A stretch of 64,000 nucleotides of DNA from Nocardioides sp. Arc9.136 (GTDB lineage Bacteria > Actinomycetota > Actinomycetes > Propionibacteriales > Nocardioidaceae). Below the pieces are notes generated by a model, which worked only from the letters and a program-made list of their open reading frames with translations, was not told the DNA's origin and searched no databases. Where the stretch lies: contig NZ_CP113431.1 in the NCBI RefSeq assembly GCF_030506255.1, forward strand, positions 3,235,001-3,299,000, read 5' to 3'. This document shows, one piece after another, positions 52,751 to 61,443 of this stretch (the first letter of the stretch is position 1; each line of letters starts with the position of its first letter). The position numbers and the translations under genes are program-made.

Positions 52751-52836
52751 GGGGCGTCAGGGTCCCCGGTGCACCGGGGACTCCCTCGGTTCCCGGGGCA
52801 GATCTGCCCCGGAAAGCGAGGGACTGCCCCGGGAAG
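52751..52836. repeat. 86-bp palindromic dispersed repeat, copy 1
   Basis: Same length as, and 77/86 identical to, the element at 61706-61791. It contains a 20-bp palindrome GTCCCCGGTGCACCGGGGAC (52762-52781), a 40-bp near-perfect inverted repeat centred at 52802/52803 on CCGGGGCAGATCTGCCCCGG, and a direct repeat of CTGCCCCGG. It lies between the importer promoter and the L,D-transpeptidase stop. Confidence 0.8.
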
Positions 52837-52887
52837 CACGCGCCCCGGGCGCCCATCGCCGGCCGCCGCGGCGCTCGCGGGTCTGCG

Positions 52888-53574
52888 TCAGGCGGTGACG
52901 ACGACGGTGGTGCCGAGCGGGGCGAAGTCCCACAGGGCGATCGCGTCGGCCCGCTTCTGGCGGATGCAGCCGTGCGACTGCGGGGTGCCGAGCTCCTCGA
53001 CGGTCTGCACCTTCTCGCCCTCGTCGACCGGGATGTCGTGGAAGCCGATCGCGGCCCGCTCGCCCTGGGTGAAGCGGACGAAGTACTTCATCGTGCCGGA
53101 GTCGTCGATGCCGTAGGCCTGCTCGGAGCGGGAGTACACCGCGTACGTGCCCGGGTCGAGGTTGTCCTCGACGCTGCCGGAGACGAGGTAGGTGCGCACG
53201 ACCTTCGCGCGGCCCTCGACGAGCCACACCCGCTGGCGCCCCTCGCTGAAGACGACCCGCTTGCCGCGGCCGGTGCCGGTCGGCAGCGTCGTGTCCTCGC
53301 GCGGGTCGACCGCGACGTCCTCGGCGGAGCTGCTGCTGGTCGCCTGCCCGAGCGGGTCGTCGGCCTCGGTGGAGGGGCTGGGGGCGGAGGGGCTGGGGGC
53401 GGAGGCGGCCGGGTCGACCGCGACGAGCGTCCCGGAGCCGGCGTCGGCCGGGGTCGCACCGGGCAGCACGCCGGTGCCGCCCAGGACCGCGACGACCGTG
53501 ACGACCACCGAGGCGGCCAGCATCCCGATCCGGCCGTACCTCGGCCGGACCTCCGTGGCGCGGTGGCTGCCCAC
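52888..53574 (-). CDS. L,D-transpeptidase (YkuD domain)
   Basis: A 228-aa protein with an N-terminal membrane anchor (IGMLAASVVVTVVAVLGG, 16-33), a Ser/Pro-rich linker (about 45-75) and a C-terminal YkuD domain. The catalytic motif is HDIPVDEG upstream and SHGCIRQ with the nucleophile Cys. It forms 3-3 peptidoglycan cross-links or attaches proteins at the wall. The GTG begins one base after the parA stop, so both are co-transcribed. Confidence 0.9.
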   Translation of the reverse strand: MGSHRATEVRPRYGRIGMLAASVVVTVVAVLGGTGVLPGATPADAGSGTLVAVDPAASAPSPSAPSPSTEADDPLGQATSSSSAEDVAVDPREDTTLPTGTGRGKRVVFSEGRQRVWLVEGRAKVVRTYLVSGSVEDNLDPGTYAVYSRSEQAYGIDDSGTMKYFVRFTQGERAAIGFHDIPVDEGEKVQTVEELGTPQSHGCIRQKRADAIALWDFAPLGTTVVVTA

Positions 53575-53575
53575 G

Positions 53576-54355
53576 TCAGGCCTGCCCGCGCGGGCGGGCC
53601 GCTCGCCGCACCAGGTTGGCGGCGACCTCGCGGTAGGCCTGCGCGCCCTTGCTGGTGCGGCTGGTGGCGAGGATCGAGCGCCCGGCGGCGGGCGCCTCGG
53701 CGAACTTGATCGTCTTGGGGATCGGCGGCTCGACCACGTCGAGGGAGTAGGTCCCGGCGATCGTCTCGAGCACCGTGCGCGAGTGGGTGGTGCGCCCGTC
53801 GTACAGCGTCGGCAGCACGCCCCACACCTCGAGCCGCTTGTTGGTGAACCGGCGGACGTCGTGGACGGTGTCGAGCAGCTGGCCCACCCCGCGGTGGGAG
53901 AGGGTCTCGCACTGCAGCGGCACGAGCACGCCGTCCGCGGCGGTGAGCGCGGCGACGGTCAGCACCCCCAGCGACGGCGGGCAGTCCAGCAGCACCCAGT
54001 CGTAGGTGTCCCCGAGCTCCTCGACGACACCCTTCACCACGTGCTCGCGGCCGGTGCGGGTGAGCAGGTCGGCCTCCGCCCGGGCCAGCTCGATGGTCGC
54101 CGGCAGCAGGTCGACGCCGTCCTCGGTCGCGATGATCACCTCGGTGGCGTCGACGCCCCGGGTCAGCACGTGGTGCACCGAGGTCTCGACGTCCTCGGGG
54201 TCGATGCCGAGGGAGAAGGTCAGGCACGCCTGCGGGTCGAGGTCGACGAGGAGGACCGAGTGGCCCAGCTCGGCGAGCGCGGCACCGAGCGAGGCGACGG
54301 TCGTCGTCTTGGCGACGCCGCCCTTCTGGTTGGCGATCGCGAGCGTGGTGGTCAT
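53576..54355 (-). CDS. ParA family ATPase
   Basis: A 259-aa deviant Walker ATPase. Walker A is NQKGGVAKTTT (about 8-18), followed by VLLVDLDPQACLTFSLG and WVLLDCPPSLGVLTVAALTAAD. No ParB follows and no parS is evident, so it is an orphan, as is the mycobacterial Soj-like Rv3213c. It may position cell-wall or chromosome factors; pairing with an L,D-transpeptidase gene is suggestive. A CATGAT hexamer lies 8 nt before the ATG. Confidence 0.88.
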   Translation of the reverse strand: MTTTLAIANQKGGVAKTTTVASLGAALAELGHSVLLVDLDPQACLTFSLGIDPEDVETSVHHVLTRGVDATEVIIATEDGVDLLPATIELARAEADLLTRTGREHVVKGVVEELGDTYDWVLLDCPPSLGVLTVAALTAADGVLVPLQCETLSHRGVGQLLDTVHDVRRFTNKRLEVWGVLPTLYDGRTTHSRTVLETIAGTYSLDVVEPPIPKTIKFAEAPAAGRSILATSRTSKGAQAYREVAANLVRRAARPRGQA

Positions 54356-54426
54356 CGCCGTTCATCATGCCCGAGACCCGGCCCGCGATCCTGGCGACAC
54401 CGCTGTTGCGCCCGGCTGTTTCACTG

Positions 54427-55191
54427 GTGCCCGTGCCCACCGCCCTCGTCACCGGCGCGACCGCCGGCATCGGCCACTCCTTCGCCCAGCAGCTCGCCGC
54501 CCGGGGTGACGACCTCGTGCTCGTCGCCCGCGACACCGCCCGGCTCGAGGCCGTCGCAGCCGAGCTGACCGCCGCCCACGGCGTGGGCGTCGAGGTCCTG
54601 GCCGCCGACCTGGCCGACCGGGACGGCATGGCGCTGGTCGAGGCCCGGCTCGCCGACCGCGACCGCCCGGTCGACCTGCTGGTCAACAACGCCGGCTTCG
54701 GCCTCAAGGAGCGGTTCCTCGACAACCCCGTCGACCTCGAGACGGCGATGCTCGACGTGCTCGTGACGGCGGTCCTGCGGCTCACCCACGCCGCGCTCGG
54801 ACCGATGACCGAGCGGGGCAGCGGCGGCGTCATCAACGTCTCCAGCGTCGCCTCCTACCTCCCGCGCGGGACGTACTCGGCGGCCAAGGCGTGGGTCAAC
54901 AGCTTCAGCGAGTGGGCGGCCGACGAGTACCGCCCGCAGGGCGTGCGGGTCACCGCGCTGCTGCCCGGCTTCACCCGCACCGAGTTCCACGAGCGGATGG
55001 ACGTCAGCCGGTCCTCGGCGCCCTCGTTCCTCTGGCTCGACGCCGACGAGCTGGTCCGCACCGCCCTGGCCGACCACGAGGCGGGCAAGGTCTTCTCGAT
55101 CCCGAGCGCGCGCTACAAGGCCATCGCCACGCTCGCGCGCGTGGTCCCCAGCCCGGTGCTGCAGCGCTTCCAGTCGCTCGGGCGGAAGTAG
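54427..55191 (+). CDS. short-chain dehydrogenase/reductase (DltE-like)
   Basis: A 254-aa SDR: VTGATAGIGHSFAQQLAARG at the start, NNAGFG, INVSSVASYLP and YSAAKAWVNSFSEWAADE with the YxxxK pair. The C-terminal part (GFTRTEFHERM, then IPSARYKAIATLARVVPSP) fits classical SDRs of the YqjQ/DltE type. Substrate unknown. GTG at 54427 or 54433 is the likely start. Divergent from parA. Confidence 0.88.
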   Translation: MPVPTALVTGATAGIGHSFAQQLAARGDDLVLVARDTARLEAVAAELTAAHGVGVEVLAADLADRDGMALVEARLADRDRPVDLLVNNAGFGLKERFLDNPVDLETAMLDVLVTAVLRLTHAALGPMTERGSGGVINVSSVASYLPRGTYSAAKAWVNSFSEWAADEYRPQGVRVTALLPGFTRTEFHERMDVSRSSAPSFLWLDADELVRTALADHEAGKVFSIPSARYKAIATLARVVPSPVLQRFQSLGRK

Positions 55192-55207
55192 CACCCGCCG
55201 GCGGCGC

Positions 55208-56095
55208 TCAGGGACGGACGACGCCGGGCGGCGTGCGGCCCGCCGCCCGGGCGGTCACCGCAGCGGCAGCCGCCTCGGCGAGGAGCCGGTCGTACTGCTC
55301 CGGCGCGGTGGTGTTGCACCCGAGCTCGTGGTCGATCTTGCCGGTGCCGTGGTGGTCGCTGGACCCGGTGACGACGAGGTCGAGGTTCCGGGCGATCGCG
55401 CGCAGCTTGTCGCGGCTCGAGGGCGTGTGGTCCTCGTGGTCGACCTCGATGCCACTCAGCCCCGCCGCCTGCAGCTCGGCCAGCTCCGGCTCGCCGGGCC
55501 ACTCGCGCTGGGAGCGGCCCCACGGGTGGGCCACGACGGTGACGCCGCCGGCCTCGGTGACGAGCCGGATGGTCTCGGCGAGCGGGGCGGCGTACCGGTC
55601 GACGTACGCCGGCCGCCCGGCCCCCAGGTAGCGGTCGAACGCCTCGGTCCGGTCCCGCACCGCGCCGACGGCGACGAGCGCGTCGGCGACGTGGGGCCGG
55701 CCGGTCGCGGCGGTGCCGTCGGCGGCCCTGGCCACGTCGGCGTCGGAGACCTCGATCCCGAGCGCGTGCAGGCGCTCGAGCATGTCGGGCACGCGCGCCT
55801 GGCGGCCCTCCAGCACGCGGCCGAGCTGCTCGACCAGCGGCGGGTACGTCGGGTCGGGCAGGTAGGCCAGCAGGTGCACGCCGCGGCCCCGGTGGCGCGT
55901 GCTCACCTCCATCCCGCGGACCAGCTCGATGCCGACCTCGGTGGCGGCGCGCTCGGCCTGGGCCCAGCCGTCGGCGGTGTCGTGGTCGGTGATCGCGAGC
56001 GCGTCCAGCCCGGCGGCCGCGGCCGCGCGGACGAGGTCACCCGGGCGCTGCGTGCCGTCGCTGGCCCGCGAGTGGGTGTGGAGGTCGATGCGCAC
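55208..56095 (-). CDS. PHP-domain phosphatase (TrpH/YciV-like)
   Basis: A 295-aa enzyme starting GTG (VRIDLHTHSRASDGT). Metal ligands are visible in DLHTHSRASDG, ITDHDTADG, GMEVSTRHRG, VVAHPWG and SSDHHG. YciV-type proteins hydrolyse 3',5'-nucleoside bisphosphates and trim RNA 5' ends. TAGGCT is 7 nt before the GTG, so it is probably leaderless. Convergent with the SDR gene. Confidence 0.9.
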   Translation of the reverse strand: MRIDLHTHSRASDGTQRPGDLVRAAAAAGLDALAITDHDTADGWAQAERAATEVGIELVRGMEVSTRHRGRGVHLLAYLPDPTYPPLVEQLGRVLEGRQARVPDMLERLHALGIEVSDADVARAADGTAATGRPHVADALVAVGAVRDRTEAFDRYLGAGRPAYVDRYAAPLAETIRLVTEAGGVTVVAHPWGRSQREWPGEPELAELQAAGLSGIEVDHEDHTPSSRDKLRAIARNLDLVVTGSSDHHGTGKIDHELGCNTTAPEQYDRLLAEAAAAAVTARAAGRTPPGVVRP

Positions 56096-56102
56096 GGGGC
56101 CC

Positions 56103-56108
56103 AGCCTA
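56103..56108 (-). promoter_or_regulatory. leaderless -10 element (TAGGCT) of the PHP phosphatase
   Basis: Ends 7 nt before the GTG start, close behind the stop of the upstream zinc protein (14 bp). Confidence 0.5.
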
Positions 56109-56121
56109 GGCACGGGCGCCG

Positions 56122-56328
56122 TCAGGGCCGCGGGGCGTCCGCACCGCCGGCGTTGGTAGGGCAGTCGGGGTTCGTGCACACCCGCTCGTCGACGGTGCTG
56201 TCGTTGTCGCCGTGCACGGTCGCGTCGGCGGGGTCCTCGGTGGCCTCGTGCGCGCGCAGGCGCACCTCGGAGCCGCACACGTCGCAGGGTCGGTTGTCCT
56301 GGTACACGTCCGGCAGGTACCCACTCAC
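56122..56328 (-). CDS. small zinc-binding protein (hypothetical)
   Basis: A 68-aa protein with CDVC near residue 15 and CTNPDC near 50, spaced as a zinc ribbon, and an acidic middle. The GTG overlaps the stop of the DUF6758 gene (GTGA), so translation is coupled. No function known. The longer frame running upstream in this phase is antisense-like and not coding. Confidence 0.72.
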   Translation of the reverse strand: MSGYLPDVYQDNRPCDVCGSEVRLRAHEATEDPADATVHGDNDSTVDERVCTNPDCPTNAGGADAPRP

Positions 56329-56966
56329 CAGGACGGGCGCGGCCCTCCGAAGGCCATCTCGACCAGCGGCGGTCCCACGTCGGAGACGTCGCGCAGGATC
56401 CAGTCGTCGCGCAGCAGCAGGATCGCCGAGGCCGGCCGCAGCACGATCCACAGCCACCGGCCCCGCGCCTCCCCGGCGACCACGGAGCGGTCCCACTCCC
56501 CCGTCGCGGCGCTCGTGGACACCGGCCACAGCCCGACGGCCTGGTTGTCCAGGCGCACCTTGACCGAGGGCGGGCCCTCGCCGATCTCCGCGCCCGGGTC
56601 GAGGTAGGTCGTCCCGGCGCACCGGGCGCCGAGCCCGGTGCCGGCCTCCTCGGTGACCACCAGCACGTCCACCGGCCCGTCGAGCTCGCTGGTGCCCGAG
56701 CAGCAGGTCATCGTCGCGCGCACCCGGTCGGGGGCGCTGCCGACGACCCCGAAGTCGGTGACCGACCAGCCGGGACTCATCGGCCACGGGAGGTACGTCG
56801 GGAAGCCACTCGCCGCCAGCAGGTGCGCCGCGAACCCGTCGTACGACGCCTCGCCCGGCCGCCACAGCGGCTCGATCGGCCCGTGGTCGGGGCAGGACCA
56901 CGCGCCGTCGGGTCCCACCGGGCCCACGGGGGTCGGGCAGCGGGGGCAGCCTGCCGTCAACGCCAT
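56325..56966 (-). CDS. DUF6758 family protein
   Basis: A 213-aa protein. It opens with an atypical zinc ribbon (CPRCPTPVGPVGPDGAWSC, then CPDHG-like WSCPDHGPIEPLW). The body continues FPTYLPWPMSPGWSVTDFG and ends RPSW. It matches my memory of the actinobacterial DUF6758 family; biochemical role unknown. It is coupled to the small zinc protein downstream. Confidence 0.75.
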   Translation of the reverse strand: MALTAGCPRCPTPVGPVGPDGAWSCPDHGPIEPLWRPGEASYDGFAAHLLAASGFPTYLPWPMSPGWSVTDFGVVGSAPDRVRATMTCCSGTSELDGPVDVLVVTEEAGTGLGARCAGTTYLDPGAEIGEGPPSVKVRLDNQAVGLWPVSTSAATGEWDRSVVAGEARGRWLWIVLRPASAILLLRDDWILRDVSDVGPPLVEMAFGGPRPSW

Positions 56967-57006
56967 GGGTCCAGATACGCCGATCAGCCGGGGCTCGTCA
57001 AGCGGC

Positions 57007-57564
57007 TCAGGCGTTCCACCGCTCCACGACCGGCGTCTCCCGCTCCCACCCGAGCGCCGAGACCGTCGCCGTGCCCAGCTTCAGGTGGCGCCCGTCGGTG
57101 ACCGGCAGCCCCAGCCAGCGCGCGGCGAGCGCGCGCAGGCAGTGCCCGTGGGCGAAGACCAGGGTGCGCCCCTCGACCGCGCGTGCCCGCTCGACGACCC
57201 GGTCGAGCCGCTCGGTGACCTGCGCGGCGCTCTCGCCGCCGGGAGAGTCGTGGGTCCAGACCGTCCAGTCCGGCACGGTCTCCCGGATCTCCTCGGTGGT
57301 GACGCCCTCGTACTCGCCGTAGGCCCACTCCACGAGGTCCTCGTCGACCTCGGCGTCAGGGAACCCAGCGAGCTCGGCGGTACGCCGCGCCCGGCGGCGC
57401 GGGCTGGTGCGCACGACCTCGAAGTCGGCCGGGTCGAGCCGGTCGCGCAGCGTGCGCGCCACCTCCTCGCCCTCGGGAAGGAGGGGGAGGTCGGTCACCG
57501 AGGTGTGCCGGGAGTCCCGGCTCCACTCTGTCTGCCCGTGCCGGACCAGCCACAGCTCACTCAT
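57007..57564 (-). CDS. histidine phosphatase family protein
   Basis: A 185-aa phosphoglycerate mutase-like phosphatase: catalytic LVRHGQTEWS at the start, a second-site RTSPRRRARRTAEL, acid/base E in VEWAYGEYEG and late FAHGHCLRALAARW. It likely dephosphorylates small metabolites; in mycobacteria a related protein (Rv3214, gpm2) lies in this region. Substrate unresolved. Confidence 0.9.
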   Translation of the reverse strand: MSELWLVRHGQTEWSRDSRHTSVTDLPLLPEGEEVARTLRDRLDPADFEVVRTSPRRRARRTAELAGFPDAEVDEDLVEWAYGEYEGVTTEEIRETVPDWTVWTHDSPGGESAAQVTERLDRVVERARAVEGRTLVFAHGHCLRALAARWLGLPVTDGRHLKLGTATVSALGWERETPVVERWNA

Positions 57565-57594
57565 GCTCGGCCATGTTGCCGATCGGCGCGTGCT

Positions 57595-58031
57595 TCACTC
57601 ACGAGGAGTCGTTCGAGCCGCGACGTGGACAGGACGATCGGGATCGGCAGGGTCCGGCACACCCGCCGGCCGCAGCAGGTCGACCAGCTCGGTGACCTGG
57701 TGCCGCAGCCCCGCGATCTCCGCCCGCAGCGCCTGCGTCTCGTCCCGCACCCCGACCTCCTGGGCCGCGTCCTCCCGTGCCACCGCGTGCACGAGCCAGC
57801 TCGCCAGGGTCGCGGTCACGCTGCCCAGGAGCGCCACGCCCGCGATCATCAGCCCGAGCCCTACGAGTCGCCCACCAGTGGTGACCGGCACCTCGTCCCC
57901 GTACCCGACCGTCGTCATCGTGGTGAACCGGCAGCGAGCCCCGGGTCGAGGATCGGCCACGCGTAGCCAGCGAGGAAGACGATCGCCAGCACGGCGAGCG
58001 GGAGCTCGGCCCTTCGTTCCCACCGGGTCAT
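57595..58031 (-). pseudogene. decayed voltage-gated-type K+ channel gene
   Basis: The 5' part from ATG 58031 encodes TRWERRAELPLAVLAIVFLAG, a first transmembrane helix, and stops at a TGA after 38 codons. In the next frame the sequence resumes inside the pore at FTTMTTVGYGDEVPVT, continuing into the last transmembrane helix and a coiled-coil tail. Everything between the first helix and the selectivity filter (probably 300-450 bp) is missing, and the junction is out of frame. It is therefore a deletion pseudogene of a six-helix channel. Confidence 0.75.
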
Positions 58032-58080
58032 GTCAGCAGTCTCCCAGCGGGCTCCCGCGGACAGTGCGAGAGTCGGTCCC

Positions 58081-59280
58081 GTGCCACCGACCCGGGCCCG
58101 CGCCGCGACCGCGGCCGCCTTCGCGACGCAGGGGCTGGTCTTCATCAGCCTCACGACGCGGCTGCCCGACATCGCCGACCGCTGGGACCTCTCGGAGGTG
58201 GCGATCTCGGGGCTGCTGCTCCTGCTCGTCGTCCTGGCCGGCGTCGGCTCGGTCCTGGCCGAGCGGGTGGCCGCACGCCACGACAGCGCGGTGCTGCTGC
58301 GCGTCGGGCTGCTGGCCATGGCGGTCGCCCTGCCCGTCCTGGTCCTGGCGGGGTCGCTCGGCGTGCTCGTCGTCGGGATCGCCGGCTACGGGCTCGCGCT
58401 GGGGCTGGTCGACGCCGCGACGAACATGCAGGGGGTCGCCGTGGAGCAGCGGTACGGCCGGCCGCTGCTCCCCTCGCTGCACGGCTGCTGGACCCTCGGC
58501 GGCCTTCTCGGGGCGGCCACCACCCTGGCGACGGCCGGGCTCCCGCTTGGGGCGACCGCGGCGCTGGCCGTGGTGCCGGTGCTGGTGGCGGCGGCGCCGT
58601 ACCTCGCCCGCACGCAGGGCCCCGCCGGCCCCGGCCCGGCTCCCGAGGCCGTGGCCGTCCCCTGGCGCCCGATCGTCATGGTCGGCGTCGCGATGGTGGT
58701 CTTCTACATGGTCGACAGCGCCTCGGCGGCGTGGGGCCCGCTCTACCTCGAGGACGTCGTCGCGGCTCCCGAGCGGCTGGTCGCGCTGGCGACGTTCCCC
58801 TACCTGCTGGCGAGCCTGGTCGTGCGGCTCGCCGGCGACCGGCTGGTGGCGGCGTACGGCGCCGTGCGGGTGCTGCGGGTGGGGGCCGTGGTCGCGTCGG
58901 TCGCGCTCGGCGTGGTCGTGCTGGCGCCGACCTGGCAGGTCGCGGTCGCCGGCTTCACGCTGCTCGGCGCCGGCGTGGCGGTCATCGCGCCGCTGAGCTT
59001 CTCCGCGGCCGCCCGCATCGCCGGCGGCGAACAGGCTCGCGTGGACGCGGTCGTCGCCCGGTTCAACCAGTTCAACTACCTCGGTGCGCTGCTCGGGTCG
59101 GTGCTGACCGGCCTCGCCGGTGCCGGGTCGCTGCGCGTCGGGTTCGCGGTGCCCATGGTGCTCGTGCTGGCGCTCGTGCCGCTGGCCCGGACCTTCGCCG
59201 CCGCGTCGGGGCTGACTGGTTCGTCGGGGGCGTCCGGGGTCAGTGCACCCCGGCCATCAGCCTCCGGATCGGCTTCGTAG
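58081..59280 (+). CDS. MFS transporter
   Basis: A 399-aa protein with 12 predicted helices, beginning AFATQGLVFISLTTRLPDIADR, with GYGLALGLVDAATNMQGVAVE and a C-terminal FNQFNYLGALLGSVLTG. This is the small drug- or sugar-efflux type of MFS; substrate unknown. GTG 58081 is chosen; ATG 58030 would add 17 residues. Its 3' end overlaps the convergent POT gene by 41 bp. Confidence 0.85.
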   Translation: MPPTRARAATAAAFATQGLVFISLTTRLPDIADRWDLSEVAISGLLLLLVVLAGVGSVLAERVAARHDSAVLLRVGLLAMAVALPVLVLAGSLGVLVVGIAGYGLALGLVDAATNMQGVAVEQRYGRPLLPSLHGCWTLGGLLGAATTLATAGLPLGATAALAVVPVLVAAAPYLARTQGPAGPGPAPEAVAVPWRPIVMVGVAMVVFYMVDSASAAWGPLYLEDVVAAPERLVALATFPYLLASLVVRLAGDRLVAAYGAVRVLRVGAVVASVALGVVVLAPTWQVAVAGFTLLGAGVAVIAPLSFSAAARIAGGEQARVDAVVARFNQFNYLGALLGSVLTGLAGAGSLRVGFAVPMVLVLALVPLARTFAAASGLTGSSGASGVSAPRPSASGSAS

Positions 59281-60715
59281 CGACCAGCAGCAGGCCGCCG
59301 ACCACGATCGCGACGAGGCCGATGACGAGGAAGTAGCCGCCCTCGTCCTCGGGGTCGTAGTACTCCCCCAGCCGCCCGGCCATCGTCGTGCCGAGGGAGA
59401 CCGAGAGGAAGTACAGCGCGACCATCTGGGTGCGGAACTGGCGTGGCGCGAGCTTCGTCGACAGCGACAGCCCGACCGGGGAGATCAGCAGCTCGGCGAC
59501 GGTGAAGACCAGCAGGATCCCTGCCAGCGCGAGCAGCGGCACGGAGCCCGCCCCCTGCGGTGTGAGCAGGAAGAGCAGGAACGCCACGCCCATCGTGACG
59601 GTGCCGAGGCCGAACTTGACCGGGGTCGAGGGCTGGCGGGGACCCAGCCGCGTCCACAGCGCCGCGAACCCACCGGCCAGCGCGATGATGAAGACCGGGT
59701 TGATCGACTGCACCCAGGAGACCGGCATCTCCCAGCCGAACAGGTCCCGGTCCAAGCGCTCGTCGGAGTAGATCGTGACGACGGTGAACTGCTGCTGGTA
59801 GAGCGACCAGAAGACCGCGTTGACGACGAAGAGCGGCACGAAGGACCACACCCGGCTGCGCTCGGTCGCGTCGACGCTGCTGCTGGTGAGGATCACGGCG
59901 AAGTACGCCACGGCCGCCAGCAGGGTCACCGCGGCGACCCAGTCGTCGAGGTTGTCGACCGTCACCAGCCCGGTGAGCGCGAGGACGGCGGCGACGACGA
60001 CCACACCGGCCGCCGCCGCGGCGTACCGCACCACGAGCGGGCGGGGCAGCGGGTTCGGGACCACGGCGGTCTCGGGAGGCAGCCGGCGCCGGCCCACGGC
60101 GTACTGCGCCAGGCCGGCGGCCATGCCGACCGCGGCCAGCCCGAACCCCCAGTGGAAGCCGGCCTCCTCCTGGAGCAGGCCGGTGAGCAGCGGCCCGACC
60201 AGCGCGCCGATGTTGATGCCCATGTAGAACAGCGAGAACCCGGCGTCGCGGCGCTCGTCGCCCTCGGCGTAGAGCGCCCCGACCAGGCTGGTCGCGGTGG
60301 CCTTGACGCCGCCGCTGCCCAGGGCGATGAGCACGCACCCGATCCCGACGCCGGCGAAGCCCGGCACGAGCGCCAGCGCGACGTGGCCGAGCATCACGAC
60401 GACCGCGGAGCCGAACAGCGTCCGCTCGGGCCCGAGCACCCGGTCGGCGAGCCAGGCGCCGAGGATCGTGGAGAGGTAGACCGAGCCGCCGTACGCACCG
60501 ACGATGCCGGTCGCGGTGCCCCGGTCCATGCCGAGGCCGCCGTCGGTGGCGGAGTAGTACAGGTAGATCAGCAGGATCCCCTGCATGCCGTAGAAGCTGA
60601 ACCGCTCCCACAGCTCCACGCCGAAGAGGTTGGCCAGCGGGCGCGGCTGGCCGAGGAACCCCCGGTCCTCGACCCGTGCGGTCGTGTCCGGCTCGGGGGA
60701 AGCGGGAGAAGTCAC
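59240..60715 (-). CDS. POT family proton-dependent oligopeptide transporter
   Basis: A 491-aa membrane protein with about 14 helices. The POT signature is FGVELWERFSFYGMQGILLIYLYY (ExxERFxYYG type) near residue 33, followed by GAYGGSVYLSTILGAWLADR and FSLFYMGINIGALVGP. It imports di- and tripeptides with protons. The GTG start lies within a strong hairpin, discussed separately. Convergent with the MFS gene. Confidence 0.92.
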   Translation of the reverse strand: MTSPASPEPDTTARVEDRGFLGQPRPLANLFGVELWERFSFYGMQGILLIYLYYSATDGGLGMDRGTATGIVGAYGGSVYLSTILGAWLADRVLGPERTLFGSAVVVMLGHVALALVPGFAGVGIGCVLIALGSGGVKATATSLVGALYAEGDERRDAGFSLFYMGINIGALVGPLLTGLLQEEAGFHWGFGLAAVGMAAGLAQYAVGRRRLPPETAVVPNPLPRPLVVRYAAAAAGVVVVAAVLALTGLVTVDNLDDWVAAVTLLAAVAYFAVILTSSSVDATERSRVWSFVPLFVVNAVFWSLYQQQFTVVTIYSDERLDRDLFGWEMPVSWVQSINPVFIIALAGGFAALWTRLGPRQPSTPVKFGLGTVTMGVAFLLFLLTPQGAGSVPLLALAGILLVFTVAELLISPVGLSLSTKLAPRQFRTQMVALYFLSVSLGTTMAGRLGEYYDPEDEGGYFLVIGLVAIVVGGLLLVATKPIRRLMAGVH

Positions 60716-60744
60716 GGCGGGTCCGGTGCCCCGGACCCGCCGTG
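60713..60744 (-). terminator. MaoC terminator hairpin that also covers the POT start codon
   Basis: Perfect 14-bp arms (CACGGCGGGTCCGG and complement) around TGCC. It lies 63 bp beyond the MaoC stop and includes the GTG of the POT gene in its 3' arm, so it may act as terminator and as start-codon mask. Confidence 0.65.
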
Positions 60745-60761
60745 GTCAGTCCTGAGCCCTA

Positions 60762-60816
60762 GGTCACGGGCACCAGGTCACGAGCACCCGGTCGCCCGGT
60801 CACCCGGTCACTCGGT
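60762..60816. repeat. short tandem-like GGTCAC/CCGGTC repeats
   Basis: GGTCAC occurs at 60762 and 60776, and CCGGTC-type heptamers recur three times from about 60788 to 60810, crossing the MaoC stop codon. It probably arose by slippage. Confidence 0.45.
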
Positions 60817-61344
60817 GGCGTCGGGGCCGGGCCAGTTCTTGTCCGGCTGCGGGACGGGCCGGCCGGGCTGCTCGCCGCCGCGCGCTTCGAGGTAGCTGTC
60901 CTTGGGCACCATCACCTTGCGGCGGAAGATGCACACCACCTTGCCGTCCTGGTTGTAGCCGACGGTCTCGACGTGGACGACGCCGCGGTCGTCCTTCGAC
61001 GTCGACTCCCACTTGTCCAGCACCCGCGTCTCGCCGTACAGCGTGTCGCCGTGGAAGGTCGGCGCGACGTGGCGCAGCGACTCGATCTCCAGGTTGGCGA
61101 TCGCCTTGCCGGAGATGTCGGGGACCGACATGCCGAGGAGGATCGAGTAGACGTAGTTGCCGACCACGACGTTCTTGCCGAACTGAGTCGTCTCCTCGGC
61201 GTAGTTGCTGTCGAGGTGGAGCGGGTGGTGGTTCATCGTCAGCAGGCAGAACATGTGGTCGTCGAACTCGGTGACCGTCTTGCCGGGCCAGTGCTTGTAC
61301 GTCGCACCGACCTCGAACTCCTCATAGCTGCGACCGAACTGCAC
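60808..61344 (-). CDS. MaoC-like (R)-hydratase/dehydratase
   Basis: A 178-aa hot-dog-fold protein. The hydratase segment is NHHPLHLDSNYAEETTQFG with GNYVYSILLGMS; the early part has GATYKHWPGKTVTEFDDHMFCLLT. Such enzymes hydrate enoyl- or mesaconyl-type CoA esters. The GTG has AAGGAG 6 nt upstream. The last codons lie in a short repeated tract, so the C-terminus may vary. Confidence 0.88.
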   Translation of the reverse strand: MQFGRSYEEFEVGATYKHWPGKTVTEFDDHMFCLLTMNHHPLHLDSNYAEETTQFGKNVVVGNYVYSILLGMSVPDISGKAIANLEIESLRHVAPTFHGDTLYGETRVLDKWESTSKDDRGVVHVETVGYNQDGKVVCIFRRKVMVPKDSYLEARGGEQPGRPVPQPDKNWPGPDATE

Positions 61345-61443
61345 GGGGGCTCCTTGAACGACTCGGGGACGGGACCCGGACATCCTGCCCGGGCGCCGTC
61401 CCCTCCGTCACTGCTGGTCCGCGTGGGTTACCTCACGGTAGGT

